From assembly GCA_958450365.1 (NCBI GenBank), contig CAUEEP010000921.1, positions 1,293,001-1,357,000 of the forward strand: 64,000 nucleotides of DNA. Reading direction: 5' to 3'. Shown here in pieces: positions 11,113 through 22,258 of this stretch (its first letter is position 1; the number at the start of each line of letters is the position of its first letter). A model generated the notes under the pieces. It had not been told where the DNA came from, ran no database searches, and was given only the letters and a program-made list of their open reading frames with translations. The translations under genes and the position numbers were made by a program. Source of the stretch: Mesorhabditis belari. Taxonomy: Eukaryota > Nematoda > Chromadorea > Rhabditida > Rhabditidae.

Positions 11113-11782
11113 AATTCAGAATCGCACCATTGCAGAGATTCAAATTTCATCTTCTAGTCAGGTCTTCTATTGTTTCAATGGACTTCCTTATCCATCAAGT
11201 TAGTGTCAAATAGAAAACGAAAATCACTGACTCATTCTGAAATCCAACTTCAATCATTGCTCATTTTATTTGACACCAAAATTATCGATAATCGAGTTTA
11301 AGCTTTTCATTTTTCATCTTCACTCTTTGAAAAGCTACGATTGTTAAATTCTTATCCACTGTAGATTTTGCAAGTTACACGTTTTACCAAAATTTAAGCC
11401 CCATTTTCTAACAAAATCACCACTTTTTGTACAGTGACCACCCTTCCGCAAGTTCTCATTCTGCCCGTAAATTCCCAATTGGTACATATCTCTTTTGCTG
11501 TATAAAAATTTCTGAATGCTATACTTTAAATCTTATGTGCTCCTTTTGTTCTAGCGATTATTTAACGTCAATTCTTTCCTAAAATCGCTCTCACAACTTC
11601 ACAATGTATCAAATACATATCAAACTTTTGCCCCAAATATCTACTCTTCCGCAAGTTATATATCATTCATTCTTCTACATTTTCTTGTCTATCATGTCTA
11701 TCAATCATATAATTCTGTTGTATAAGTGTCTTAACTTCAGCGTTGAAGTGCCTTAATAAAAGATCAAAATCTTGTTATCAAA
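11113..11782 (+). other. Downstream region of the first zinc-finger gene
   Basis: AT-rich sequence with no further exon. CTTAATAAAAG at about 11752 is a plausible polyadenylation signal; if used it gives a 3' UTR of roughly 650 nt. Confidence 0.4.
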
Positions 11783-11953
11783 GACTATGGTACTTGTGGG
11801 ATTGGGAGGCAACTTCTCTTTCTTCAAGAGTGCGTTTTCTAGGGCAATTTTTTTTTGCGTAGATTACGAATTTCACAGTGACATTTTGCAGAAAAAAGTT
11901 TTACAGTGACAGAAAAAAAGCTGCCCCCCAACCCCACAAGTACCAAAACTATG
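11783..11953. mobile_element. MITE-like inverted repeat
   Basis: ACTATGGTACTTGTGGGATTG at the left end pairs with the reverse complement ending CCCACAAGTACCAAAACTAT. The interior has a loose TTTACAGTGACA / TTTCACAGTGAC pairing. It sits between the convergent first zinc-finger gene and rpl-4. Confidence 0.7.
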
Positions 11954-12069
11954 TAATATCTACCTAATTGAAATACGCTTTATCCGGATGTAGATCTAGA
12001 TCTCTATTAATACAGTTTTTTGTACTTTATTCATTAAAAACACAACAAATTTATCAACAAAAATGGTAT

Positions 12070-13623
12070 TTAAACTTTTTGCTTCTTGTGAGCGGCGTCT
12101 CGTAGAACAGTTGCATATGGGTTGAGTGCGGCCATGAGCTTGAACTTTTTCAATGGGTTGTGATGAACCTGAAAATAAAAAAATAAATGCGTGAACCATT
12201 GTGCTATTTTATCTATTACTAGCTAGAAGTGATGTCATTAGAATTTCTTTTGGTTCTATTACTAAAATCCTGTAGTAAAAATAGTAAAAATTTTAAACTA
12301 CACCACATAAAGTCTAAAAGAGCAAATCGTAGTATCTAATTCCTGAATTAGAGCTAAAACTCATACCTTTGGTGTCGATTTCACTTTTCTGGCTCGGCGA
12401 ACGGCATTCACAACCTCCTCGGAACGGATAATTCTTGAGAAATCAGGATTGGCCATCTTAGCTGTAGGGAGAACGAATCCTTTCTTGAGCTCAGATGGGG
12501 TAGATGGAGTTCCGTAGATGGCGTCCAATTTCTTGAAGGCTGACTCGGTCCAAATGATCAAACGTCCAAGGTGTCCTCCGGGAGCTACTTTCAGCAGGTT
12601 GAGGCGCTCAACATTTAACACGTCCACTCCAGGGATGTTGCGGAAAGCACGAGCGATGGCTGAATCTTGGCCGTAGATGATGAGTGGCCCGAGCTTTTGC
12701 TTGTAGCGACGGTTGCGCATTTTTCCAACACCGGCACGGTAACGTTTGCTGTTGTATACCTAAAATAAATTGAACAAAATAGAATAAAAAAATAAAAAAC
12801 CTTTTCAACATCGGCCCAGAGATGAGAACGGCGCAAGAAAGACACAGCCTCCTTGGTCTTGCGGAAACCTTCAACCTTGTCTGAGACGACGAATGGAATT
12901 TCAGCGACGTTGTCGACAACATGTCCTCGAGCTTGAACAAGCGATGGAACACCGGAAGCAGCAATAGCTGATGTGATAGCGTAGCGTTTTTGGGCAACAT
13001 TCACTCGGCGGTGCCAACGTCTCCAAACCTTGAGTGGCGCGAACATGTGTCCTCCGCGACACATATTTCCACAAGCTGCTTGACCGGATCGATGCGTTCC
13101 TCCACCACGGACCCGAGGAATACGAGCGACGGCACGTCCAGTTCCCCACGATTCAGCAGACGATTGCTTTCCTAAAGTTGTCATTCAATAAAATTGTCAA
13201 TTGCCGTCTTAACTCAAATACTAGACATTTTCGAAGAATAGCTTTGATTACAAAAAGATTTAACATTGACTTTCAAAGTGCATCCGTTTTAGACTTCTCT
13301 ACTTAAAATAACACAGAAATAATTTGCTTAAGCAAGTAACCCTAATTCAATCCCAGCTAACCGCTAACAGGTACTTCAACAAGATATATGGGTTAAAAAG
13401 AGCATATGTCAGATTGAAAAGGCTTTCAAACAAAACATTCTAAAGCCATACCTGCTTCGGTGGAGACAGCTCGGGCCTGACGTTTGTTCTTGCTGATTTG
13501 ATCATGGATGAAGCTGACGAGATCGGGTCGAATCGGAGCACGGAAGACGGCTGGAAGCTTGATTTGGCTGGCGGTGGCTTCATTCTTCTCATTGTAAACG
13601 GTGACGAGCGGTCTTGCTGTCAT
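12070..13623 (-). CDS. rpl-4: Large-subunit ribosomal protein L4 (uL4)
   Basis: Four exons (13623-13452, 13171-12801, 12759-12367, 12168-12070) give 344 residues with consistent phases, matching the usual length of the nematode protein. The start [12 protein letters not shown], the loop region with [20 protein letters not shown] and [16 protein letters not shown], and the C-terminal [19 protein letters not shown] are all diagnostic of eukaryotic L4. L4 lines the peptide exit tunnel of the 60S subunit. The upstream sequence TTATTTTTAG six bases before the ATG is a splice acceptor (spliced leader or 5' UTR intron). Three of the four acceptors end TTTAG and one TTTCAG. Downstream (plus-strand 13700-14196, upstream of the gene) I see no coding segment. 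Confidence 0.98.
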
Positions 13624-14196
13624 TTCTACCTAAAAATAAATATAATTTAGGCAAAGAAACTTTGAGCAAGAAAGAAAAGCATGGCAATCAAGCCCAGACA
13701 GCTCTGTGGTACTTTTTTAATTTGCCCCCCCAAAAATCAGCAAAATTTTGGTACTACGCCGGTCGAAATTTGGAAAAAATTTTTTTATTTTGCTCCAATT
13801 TGATCAGAAACGTAATCAGTAGGTTAAATTATGCCAGAAGAAGTGTTTTTGGCTTCAAAAATGCTTTGAGAGACCATTTTTAGAGCTCTTCCCTAGGTGT
13901 ATTGCTCTCAACACACTTTATGAGCGCGCACATTGAAGCCCCGAAACTTGGCTTAAAACGCATTTTCCTAATCTCACGTTGTGTTTTTCGGAAGCTACGC
14001 ATAAAACTAACCCTAAAAAAGTGGTTTTGAAGAAAAAAAAGTGCTCCCCAACCGATGTTTGGGGGGGACAAACCATTGGTAAAAGTTTCAGAGCATTTGG
14101 AGCTACAGTCACAAAGATATGCCCATTTTAACGCGAGCACTCCGAAATATCGATAGCCAAGTCCTAAAAGAGATAAAATTTCTCTGCAAAAAAGAA

Positions 14197-14595
14197 GGGT
14201 GGGACAAATGCGACCTTTTTTTGCGCACCTGGACATTTGCGCACCTTTTTTGCTGGAAAAGGCCTTAGGCAAGGCCGTAGAGCTTCGAAAATATTTCGAA
14301 AATACTTCCATATAAGGGAATCGTATGCGTAGATTCCGAATTTCGACAAATCAGACCTCGCTGACACGTCAAATTTGGGCTAAAAGGCAAAAACTGCGGA
14401 AAAGCGTTAAGGCTATCGATATAAGTTGCGTAGTTTTTGCCTTTTAGCCCAAATTTGACGTGTCAGCGAGGTCTGATTTGTCGAAATTCGGAATCTACGC
14501 ATACGATTCCCTCCTATGAAAACATTTTTGAAGCTCTACGACCTTTCCTAAGGCCCTTTTCCAGCAAAAAAAAGGTCGCATTTGTCCCACCCCCC
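14197..14595. mobile_element. MITE-like palindromic element (family A, copy 2)
   Basis: About 400 bp that fold almost completely on themselves. The termini are GGGTGGGACAAATGCGACC. The arms include GGCCTTAGGCAAGGCCGTAG, CGTATGCGTAGATTCCGAAT and ACACGTCAAATTTGGGCTAA, each present in inverted form on the other side of a centre near 14405. No ORF is of note. Ends match 1571-1994. Confidence 0.9.
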
Positions 14596-14686
14596 AAAAA
14601 AGGAGGGGTTAATAAAAAACTTATCCTTCATACGGTATTTGAAGCGCTAAATAGAAAACAAGGCCTTTTTACTTTCATTGCAAAGT

Positions 14687-14722
14687 GCGGGGGTGGGACA
14701 AATGCTACCTTTTTTGCGTAAT
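14687..14722. repeat. Partial end of a family A element
   Basis: GGGGTGGGACAAATGCTACC followed by TTTTTTGCG is a solitary terminus of the family A element about 90 bp beyond the full copy. From 14723 to 15720 no gene is seen. That stretch holds four copies of GGCATTCAAACGCT (15297-15355) and a 20-bp hairpin, CACCAAACATGACAGTCTTT / inverse, at 15577-15622. Confidence 0.6.
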
Positions 14723-15720
14723 TAGCCATTAGCCATTGCATCTTTCCATTGCCAAGGCTTTGGTTTCGCCTTTGTATTGGAACGTGTTTTCCCATCTACT
14801 TTACAGCCTAAACCCCTTGGTCGGGGCTTATTCAAATAGCAAAATTCGAATCGAATACCACCAAGGGCAGTCGTTTAAGCTCCTTTTTATAAGTTTATTC
14901 AACGGCGCCAAACCGTAAGTTTAAACAATACATCAAACAATACATTCGGAATCAGCGTCAAATTCTGCATTGGATGGTCTAGTTCTCATTTCGATTGGCC
15001 ATCTTGATTTCGTGACTTTCCCTTGACAAAGAGATATTCTCTATACTCACTTAAATCTCCAGTCATCTCCTTAAATCTTCAGTCGTTCGCGGTAACTTGG
15101 CATTTCGGCGGGACTACAATTGAAAAAGCTGAAGTGAAGAGTTGACTTTTGAGAAATCGATCGCCATTACTAAAAATAGGAAAACCGTTTTGATTGCACT
15201 CCTAATTTATGGCATATACACAATTTCCAGTTAGTGATGAGTCAAGCAAGCCGTTCTGAGCTATATAAAACTTCAAACGGTCAAACGGCATTCAAATGTT
15301 GGCATTCAAACGCTGGCATTCAAACGCTGGCATTCAAACGCTGGCATTCAAACATGCCAATTCATACCCACCAACCCAATAGAAGATTTACGGTAGTGAA
15401 ATTGAAACAGAACGCCTATGGTGACTCTTTTCGTCCAAAAAAAAATTCCGATGTTGGATATTGAACTTTGAGTGACCTCTCGTCTGTTTGTTTTCTATTT
15501 CCAGTGGAGCTCAACTACCGCTCAACTCCAGAGTGCCATAGACGTAAAAGGAAAAGAAATGAAAGGTTTGAAGAGAAAAAACACCAAACATGACAGTCTT
15601 TCCATGACTGTCATGTTTGGTTCACATAAATACGCAATGCAACGCAACAAAATCCATGTAAATCGTCTCAACCTCCTCGATATTCGACTTTTCTAACTTT
15701 ATCTCATTTGAATAACATCT

Positions 15721-17035
15721 ATGGAGATGAAGTTGCGGTGAGTAAGTAAAGTAAGACAATAAGAACTAGACAGAACTGATTTCGGGTCGAAAACACTGCT
15801 CTCTTGTGTTCGAATTGACTGCTAGCAATTTTGTTGAAAGGATCAAATCAAAAAAACAAGAGTTTCAAGAAGATTTAAATGTTTTCAGAGTTTTGCTCTT
15901 GCTGATGTGCTTTATGCTTGCTGTCAACGCTTCTGTGGTTAGTGTTGTTTCTTTTTCAAATTCGCCATTAGTTTAAAAACAAAAAAGATTTTTCTGTCAT
16001 AGCTTTTAAGCCTACGATCATCGAGTTGAGCGGTGCCAAATCCAGATTTCGCTGCTGTTTTCTCTCTATAGTGAAGTCGCGTTAGTAAAAAGTCTAAGCT
16101 ATCTACAAAAAAAATCGATTTACTATCGAGTTATCCATTACAATCAATGCACTTTTCCCAGAAGGCGGCAAGTTTTTCGTAGAAGTCAGAATTTCTAGAG
16201 TTAATAAAAGCGTCAAAAAACGCAGTTATTGTCTGTAGTACCTAATTTGCTATAAAGCAGAAGAGACGCCTGTTCGTCTGTGCGCAGCCATTGGCAAAAA
16301 GGGGCGGGACTTAGATTGCGTGGAAAGCTCGAACGCTAGTGAGTGAGCTCGATCAGCTAGTGAGTGAGCTGGATGCTAGTGAGTGAGCTCGATGCGGTAG
16401 TGAGTGAGCTGGATGCTAGTGAGTGAGCTCGATCCGCTAGTGGTGAGCGGATGCTGTGGTGGCTGGATGCTGGTGGTGAGCTCGTGCGGTAGTGAGTGAG
16501 CTGGATGCTAGTGGGTGAGCTCGATGCGGTAGTGAGTGAGCTCGATCAGCTAGTGAGTGAGCTCGATGCGCTAGTGAGTGAGCTGGATGCTAGTGAGTGA
16601 GCTCGATCCGCTAGTGAGTGAGCTGGATGCTAGTGAGTGAGCTCGATGCGCTAGTAAGTGAGCTCGATGCGCTAGTAAGTGAGCTCGATCAGCTAGTGAG
16701 TGAGCTCAATGCGCTAGTGGGTGAGCTCGATGCGCTAGTGAGTGAGCTCGATGCACTGGTATTTTTATAGTTTGGAAGTTATATCAATTTTTTTCCCTAA
16801 CGAAGCTTCATTTTATTTCTATTAGCATATCTTTAGTACTATACAGCTTCGGATGGATCGAGCGCCGTGTGTGTGACGTGCGATGGTCAGTTTCGGTTAA
16901 AACATTTACTGATGCATGCAATGATAAAACTTCCATCATAAAACTCAACTTACAGGCACTAACTCCTATTCTGGCTATTTCTATCCGGGATACGGCTACT
17001 CCGTGGATAGCAATGGATATTTTTACAAAAAATAG
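15721..17035 (+). CDS. Small secreted peptide precursor, Gly/Tyr-rich tail (predicted)
   Basis: Four short exons (15721-15737, 15889-15937, 16837-16885, 16956-17035) join in phase to a 64-residue protein. The first 20 residues form a clear signal peptide (MKLRV, then LLLLMCFMLAVNA with a small-residue cleavage site). The mature part has two cysteines spaced CVTC and ends in GYFYPGYGYSVDSNGYFYKK. Splice sites are good (GTGAGT, GTTAGT, GTCAGT donors; TTTCAG, TTTAG, TACAG acceptors). In-frame ATGs at 15721 and 15727 are both usable. Gly/Tyr-rich secreted peptides of this size are known in nematodes among neuropeptide-like or antimicrobial families and cuticle-associated proteins, but I cannot assign it to one. 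The 899-bp second intron contains a 21-bp minisatellite. Exon 3 could alternatively begin at the CAG at 16846 with a different donor. Confidence 0.55.
16327..16757. repeat. Minisatellite, 21-bp unit (CTAGTGAGTGAGCTCGATGCG)
   Basis: About twenty copies lie inside intron 2 of the small secreted-peptide gene. The unit alternates between GAGCTCGATGCG, GAGCTCGATCAG and GAGCTGGATG variants, giving a partly ordered higher-order pattern. The array contains many GTGAGT splice-donor-like words. Confidence 0.92.
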
Positions 17036-17533
17036 CATAGAAAACTCTACGTTTTCACTATCGCGCATTTTGTTTGAATTTTTTGTGCTCATTCCCTTGT
17101 TTTCACACATTTCTATGTTTTCGTGAGCAACTAGCCTCTTCAATGCTTTTTAAATGCTTTTTTTATACTAATGGCAAGAGATTTCTATTGCATTTTTGAT
17201 TCTCCCTTTGAATTTGAAGAGAATATTTTTTTCCGTTTGTTCATTAAATCACTTGTTGATTTAAACGCATCGAAACAAATGATAATTAGGCGAATTCGAG
17301 GCTGTCTTTGGATCCCATTCATTCTAACGTAAACACAAGTTCCCTAATCTTGTATATCATATTTTTGAACTCAGAAAAAGACTGAGGAATTTGTTAATAA
17401 GGATTTTTATGTTAATAAAGATTATATGAAAACTTTTCTCGAAAACTAAAGTGAAAACCAAAGTTTTTCTTGCAAAACAGCTCGAAAACGATAACGCACA
17501 TTTCGCCGTTTCACTCTAATTCTCCTTAAAGTT

Positions 17534-17845
17534 TGCAGCAAGTCCAGACAAGCAGCAAGTTCAGACAAGCAGCAAGTCCAAACAAAGCAGGTCCAGACAA
17601 GCAGCAAGTTCAGACAAGCAGCAAGTCCAAACAAAGCAGGTCCAGACAAGCAGCAAGTTCAGACAAGCAGCAAGTCCAAACAAAGCAGGTCCAGACAAGC
17701 AGCAAGTTCAGACAAGCAGCAAGTCCAAACAAAGCAGGTCCAGACAAGCAGCAAGTTCAGACAAGCAGCAAGTCCAAACAAAGCAGGTCCAGACAAGAGC
17801 AAGTTCAGACAAGAGCAAGTCCAAACAAAGCAGGTCCAGACAATG
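17534..17845. repeat. Minisatellite of CAGACAAGCAGCAAGT(T/C) units
   Basis: A higher-order unit of about 62 bp (…AAGTTCAGACAAGCAGCAAG, then TCCAAACAAAGCAGGTCCAG) is repeated about five times. Open frames in both directions result from the repeat. From 17036 to 17533 no gene is seen. Confidence 0.9.
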
Positions 17846-17875
17846 AGTTCGATAAAGGCTCATCTTCAAGCTTAC

Positions 17876-18352
17876 CAGGGAACCTTCCCAAGTTACCCGC
17901 GAGTTAAAAGGTAGGTGCAAAACCTACCAATATGAGGTAGGTGCAAAAAGAAAGGCCTGAAAATGTACGTTCAGAAACTGTTTTCAAAAACCGCTAATCG
18001 GCAAAACGCACAAAGTTACAGCCATTTGAATTTCGAAAAAAATGAAGGCTTTTCTCGAATTTCTGGCACACTGATTTTTGCCGGCGGAAAGGCTTTCCTT
18101 TCGCCATCTTAATGATAATGTTATTTAATGATTGACAAGGCGAGTTTAAGCTGGGTGTACAGGACTGGTTGAACCATTGGATGTTTACTTCTTTCAATCA
18201 TCTAAAAGCGTAATGGAAAACTTCACGATCACATTCGAGCCAGGACATTCACGTTCACGTTCAGAAAAGAAAAGAAAAGAATTCACGTTCACGTTCAGGT
18301 TTTGCACCTACCTTATATTGTAACTCGCGGGTAACTTGGGAAGGTTCCCTAG
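17876..18352. mobile_element. MITE-like element with ~32-bp terminal inverted repeats
   Basis: Left end AGGGAACCTTCCCAAGTTAC followed by CCGCGAGTTA; right end TAACTCGCGGGTAACTTGGG followed by AAGGTTCCCTA. A subterminal AGGTAGGTGCAAAACCT block is also inverted on the right. The interior has no recognisable transposase; a run of CACGTTCACGTTCA lies at 18245-18298. Confidence 0.88.
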
Positions 18353-18423
18353 TTAGCCCTAGGCCACATAACAAAAGTATATGGTCATGGTCATGACATA
18401 CACTTCTGTTCTCCCTCTCCAAG

Positions 18424-18573
18424 GCTACCTGTGATGGATGGTTTCACAAGTTTAAAGATGGAGACAAATCTTTGATCAAAAGCGACCGCCTCGAACCGGT
18501 TGAAGTTGAAATTGACAAAATATTGGAGCTGTGCAAGAATAAATCGACTGATCACTGTTCATTTCTCAGAGCT
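18424..18573 (+). pseudogene. Mariner-like transposase fragment
   Basis: A 50-codon open stretch reads GWFHKFKDGDKSLIKSDR and then EPVEVEIDKILELCKNKS. This matches the linker between the two helix-turn-helix motifs of mariner transposases (WFxxFxxGDxSLxDxPRxGRPxEVDxDxLxxLxxxNP). It has no start and no catalytic domain and is followed by a GAGCTC repeat (18566-18640). Confidence 0.65.
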
Positions 18574-19014
18574 CTCAGAGCTCCAAGAGCTCTCAGAGCT
18601 CCAACAGCTCTCAGAGCTCCAAGAGCTCTCAGAGCTCCAAGATATTCTTATCTGATCGAAGAGCATAGACTTTACTCTATCATTGCACTAAAATCAACAA
18701 ATCAAATCAAGTAAATTTATGAAAAATTTTGATCTTTTCTCTTGTTGAAAAATTTTAGATTTGCTTGGGATTAGATTCGACGATTTTTTTAAGACGATTA
18801 GACGATTACTCATTACGAAATCAATCAATAAGTCAATCTTTTTGTTATTATTTTGCTATTGTATTGTTTAGAACTTTAGAATAGATCAAACGGGGCTTTT
18901 AAGTGGACTTGGAAGCACTTTTGATTACCAGAGCTTTCAACATTGAAGTGTTTGAGATATAAAAGAGCTCTCAATTTAACAATTGTATTTGAAAGCCAAG
19001 AATTATCTAGTTCT

Positions 19015-19322
19015 ACTTGTTGAGTTACTTAGTTACTTGTTTACTTAGTTACTTACTTAGTTACTTGTTTACTTAGTTACTTACTTAGTTACTTGTTGAG
19101 TAAAGAAAAGAAACTTTTGGAAATTATTTAAAAGAAGCAGATTTTTGGCGAAGAAAAGAGCCGGTTTTTAGGGAAACTTTTGTGCCCATCGGCATGGATT
19201 TCAAGCAATTGATCCCTCGCAATTGGGCAATTGATCCCTCAGCAATTGGGCAATTGATCCCTCAGCAATTGGGCAATTGATCCCTCAGCAATTGGGCAAT
19301 TGATCCCTCAGCAATTGATCCA
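19015..19322. repeat. Two adjacent tandem arrays
   Basis: 19015-19105 consists of ACTTAGTTACTTGTTT words. 19200-19322 holds five copies of the 23-bp unit CAATTGATCCCTCAGCAATTGGG (truncated in places). Both lie just upstream of the second zinc-finger gene, which starts at 19372. Confidence 0.85.
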
Positions 19323-19371
19323 TACTTATCTTGCCGTTTCATTTTGCCATTAACTCATCCTTTTTCTCGAA

Positions 19372-21465
19372 ATGTCTTTCCCTTTCAACTCACCTCTTTT
19401 CTCGTCACTCGTCCAACCGATGTCACCCGAGGCTCACTTTTTAATGTCAATGTTCATCGCTTCTAGAAAACCGACGATAGCTTTGCCGACAATGGACAAA
19501 TGGCCGACAATGGTTAGTTTTAGAAAATAGAAGACTATTTAAAAGACTATTTAAAAGACTCTTTAAAAGACTTTAGAAGACTTTTCTCCACTAAAATTCT
19601 TCTTCAATCATACTTTGAGCTGTAAAGTAGAAAACCACTCTTTTTGACCTACTAGACCCACTTTTTGACCATCATCTTATGCTTCAGTGCACCAAAAAGA
19701 ATCTTTTCTCAATGTTAAACGCAAAGTACACAAAGAATTAAATGATCTATCTGCTACAATAGCTTTTTTCTTTACAGTTTCCTCAACCAGCGCCACCCCA
19801 AGCCGTCCCCAATTCACCGCCAATCGAAAAACCCCGTCACGAAAGCGTACATCAATATATGCGAATGAGAGACGAGGAACAGAAATCTGATGTCATTCAA
19901 TTGTTCCCTCGAATACTCACCAATTTCCCATCGACTTCAAATGGTTGGTTAATATGATAGCTTGTAAAGAATGAATAAAGTTCCCAGGGAGAAGGGAAGG
20001 GATGGTAAGGAAGGCAAGGAAGTAGATGAGATCGGAGAAGGAGTAAGAAAAAGGAATGGAGAAGGAGGAGAAGGAGTGAAAGAAGAAGAAGAAGAAGGAG
20101 GAGGAGAAGAAGAAGAAGAAGAAGAAAAAGAAGAAGAAGAAGAAGAAGAAGAAGAAGAAGCTTCTTAGTTTTAAACAATTCTTGCAAAACAGCTTTGACA
20201 AGTGATAAAAACTGTGAACAGTCTCTTAAAAAAAGTCTCTTCTTGAAAAACTATCTTTTCAACGTTCCCTTTCAGCTCAAATCAAGATCGGAGCTCAAAT
20301 CAAAGCCGAGCCGTTCAGTCAGATGTCGCAAAGCAATGTAGCAACGAGAGAGGTAAATTTTAGCGATAAAATATCATAGATTCAATACCAACCCTTTAAG
20401 AAGATATAGAAAAAAGATTGACTTTAGAAACCGTTTAAATGCTCGCTGTGCACGAGAACTTTTGCTGACAACAGCAATCGCCGGAAACACGAGCTGACGC
20501 ATTCTGGTGAGTCTTTTCACAAAGTTTAGTCAAATAGTAAAGTAAATAGTAAAACAAATAGTGACGGGTTACTGTAGCAGTACTAGAGTATACTTTAACG
20601 GTATCTTGGTATACTGCCTCCGGTCCTACGGCAAATGGTAACAGTACTACGGTATAGGCTTTTTGGCAAAATCAAATTGGATCGGAGCTAGGTGGATCGG
20701 TCGGACGGATCGGATCGGATCGAGCTAGCTGGATCGGGCGGACAGATCGGATCGGGTTAGCTCGAACGATCGGATCTATCGGATCGGATCAAGCTAGTCT
20801 GATCGGCCGGCCGGATCGAATCGGATTAAGGTAGTCTGATCGGCTGGCCGGATCGGATCGAGCTAGCTGGGTCGGCTGGCCGGATCGGATCGAGCTAGCT
20901 GGATCGGTCGGACGGATCGGATCGAGTTAGCTCGAACGATCGGACCTATCAGATCGGATCGGATCGAGCTAGTCTGATCGGTCAGATTAGATCGGCCAGG
21001 TCGGATCGGATCGAGCTAACTGGATCGGTCGGGCGGATCGGATGAGCTAGCTGGATCGGTCGGACCTATCGAACGGATCGAGCTAGCTGGATCCATCGGA
21101 CCTATCGGATCGGATCCAATAACCATGTCTACTACGGCATACTGTAACGATACTATAGCATACTGTATCAATACTATGACCACTGTAACAGTACGGTAAC
21201 AGTCCTACAGAACACTGTAACGATACCACGGCATACAGTAACTAAAAGCCATATTTAGCAACTACAAACTTCTAGCAGTTTAATCTTAACCCAAATATTG
21301 TTACGGTACCGCTTTTCAGTCGAAACTCCCTTCGAGTGCGATTTCTGCGATCGTCGCTTCAAGACAAAAACCTATCGCTCGAAACATCACAAAATTTGTC
21401 GACAAAAGCATCGATCGGATCATCGGAAAGACGTAAATTCTTCGCAAAACCCTCGCCAAAACTAG
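19372..21465 (+). CDS. Snail/Scratch-related zinc-finger protein, two-finger paralogue
   Basis: Five exons (19372-19512, 19778-19943, 20276-20352, 20428-20506, 21320-21465) give 202 residues. The protein parallels the gene at 8858-11112 exon by exon: a hydrophobic Pro-rich first exon ending in Met before the donor, a second exon with SDVIQLFPRILTNFPSTS (paralogue: [18 protein letters not shown]), and fingers CSLCTRTFADNSNRRKHELTH and CDFCDRRFKTKTYRSKHHKIC. The finger with WLLQGH, encoded by exon 4 of the paralogue, is missing, so only the second and third fingers remain and both are diverged. The frame is intact and splice sites are good, so it is likely expressed, with altered or reduced DNA binding. 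Intron 2 holds a GAA microsatellite (20075-20162) and intron 4 a GGATCGGATCGAGCTAGCT array. Confidence 0.88.
20675..21115. repeat. Minisatellite of GGATCGGATCGAGCTAGCT units
   Basis: About 440 bp of degenerate units of 30-60 bp lie in intron 4 (20507-21319) of the second zinc-finger gene. They are flanked on both sides by inverted words related to GTAACAGTACTACGGTA, TACTGTAACGATACTA and CGGCATACTGTAACGATAC, so the array may sit inside a foldback element. Confidence 0.85.
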
Positions 21466-21587
21466 ATTCCCAAATTTACTAGGATTTCTCGACCTTTTTA
21501 CTAGAAGAAATCGAAATTGCCTCTATTTTCTAAATTCGTCTAAAACTTGTTATAACTTGAAAGCTAGTTTCTAGAAATTATTTAAAC

Positions 21588-21690
21588 TTGTAGAACTTGT
21601 AGAACTTGTAGGACTTGTAGAACTTGTAGATCTTGTAGATCTTGCAGAACTTGTAGATCTTGTAGAACTTGTAGATCTTGTAGAACTTGA
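21588..21690. repeat. 9-bp tandem repeat (TAGAACTTG)
   Basis: About eleven copies of TAGAACTTG or TAGATCTTG. The remainder of 21466-22258 has no gene. It is the tail-to-tail interval between the second zinc-finger gene and the syntrophin gene. Confidence 0.85.
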
Positions 21691-22258
21691 AGTTAGACCC
21701 ATTTTGAATCTAACTATATAACTTTTTACTAGCTGTTTGCTGTTTCACTGTGCTCCTTTTGCGCTTTTCTAAACGGCGCTCTTTAAAGCTATCGTAATCG
21801 CATAGCTAAATCTTTGCTAATCAAAAGTACGATCTTGAGAGATCTTTACGATGTTTAGAGTGTTGAGCTTCTGGGAAAACTTTGGAAGCCGTAAATAGTC
21901 ACTAACTCGGCTCACCCGGGGTGCACTACTATTAGAGAAAAAAACGGTATTCTTGTTTTTATTCCTATTTTCAATTTTTCTCTTTTGTGCAATAGTTTCC
22001 CTTTCTGTGAATATCTTCCCTCTTCTTTCTGTGAATTTGTTTACTTTGTTGAATTACTCTAAATAGATTATAATTTATTACTTTAAAATATAAATAAATT
22101 ATTTCAAATTTATCCACAAAAAAGTACATACAATGAGCTTATCCATTCGGAAAAGAGAGAAAAATGGCAATGTTTTGGTATTGTTCATTGTTTAGGCATT
22201 AGAAAAGATTTAGACAGAGAAGATAGGTAAATAATTAAGCAAAGAATTAAGCAAATAA

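Noticed and set aside
12608..13306. Several ORFs overlapping rpl-4 in other frames and on the plus strand
   Set aside because: Shadows of the highly biased rpl-4 coding sequence.
16327..16757. CRISPR-like regular repeats
   Set aside because: No unique spacers between units, eukaryotic intronic context, degenerate higher-order structure; an ordinary minisatellite.
16808..17143. 111-codon minus-strand ORF
   Set aside because: Overlaps the exons of the plus-strand secreted-peptide model and shows no domain or splice logic.
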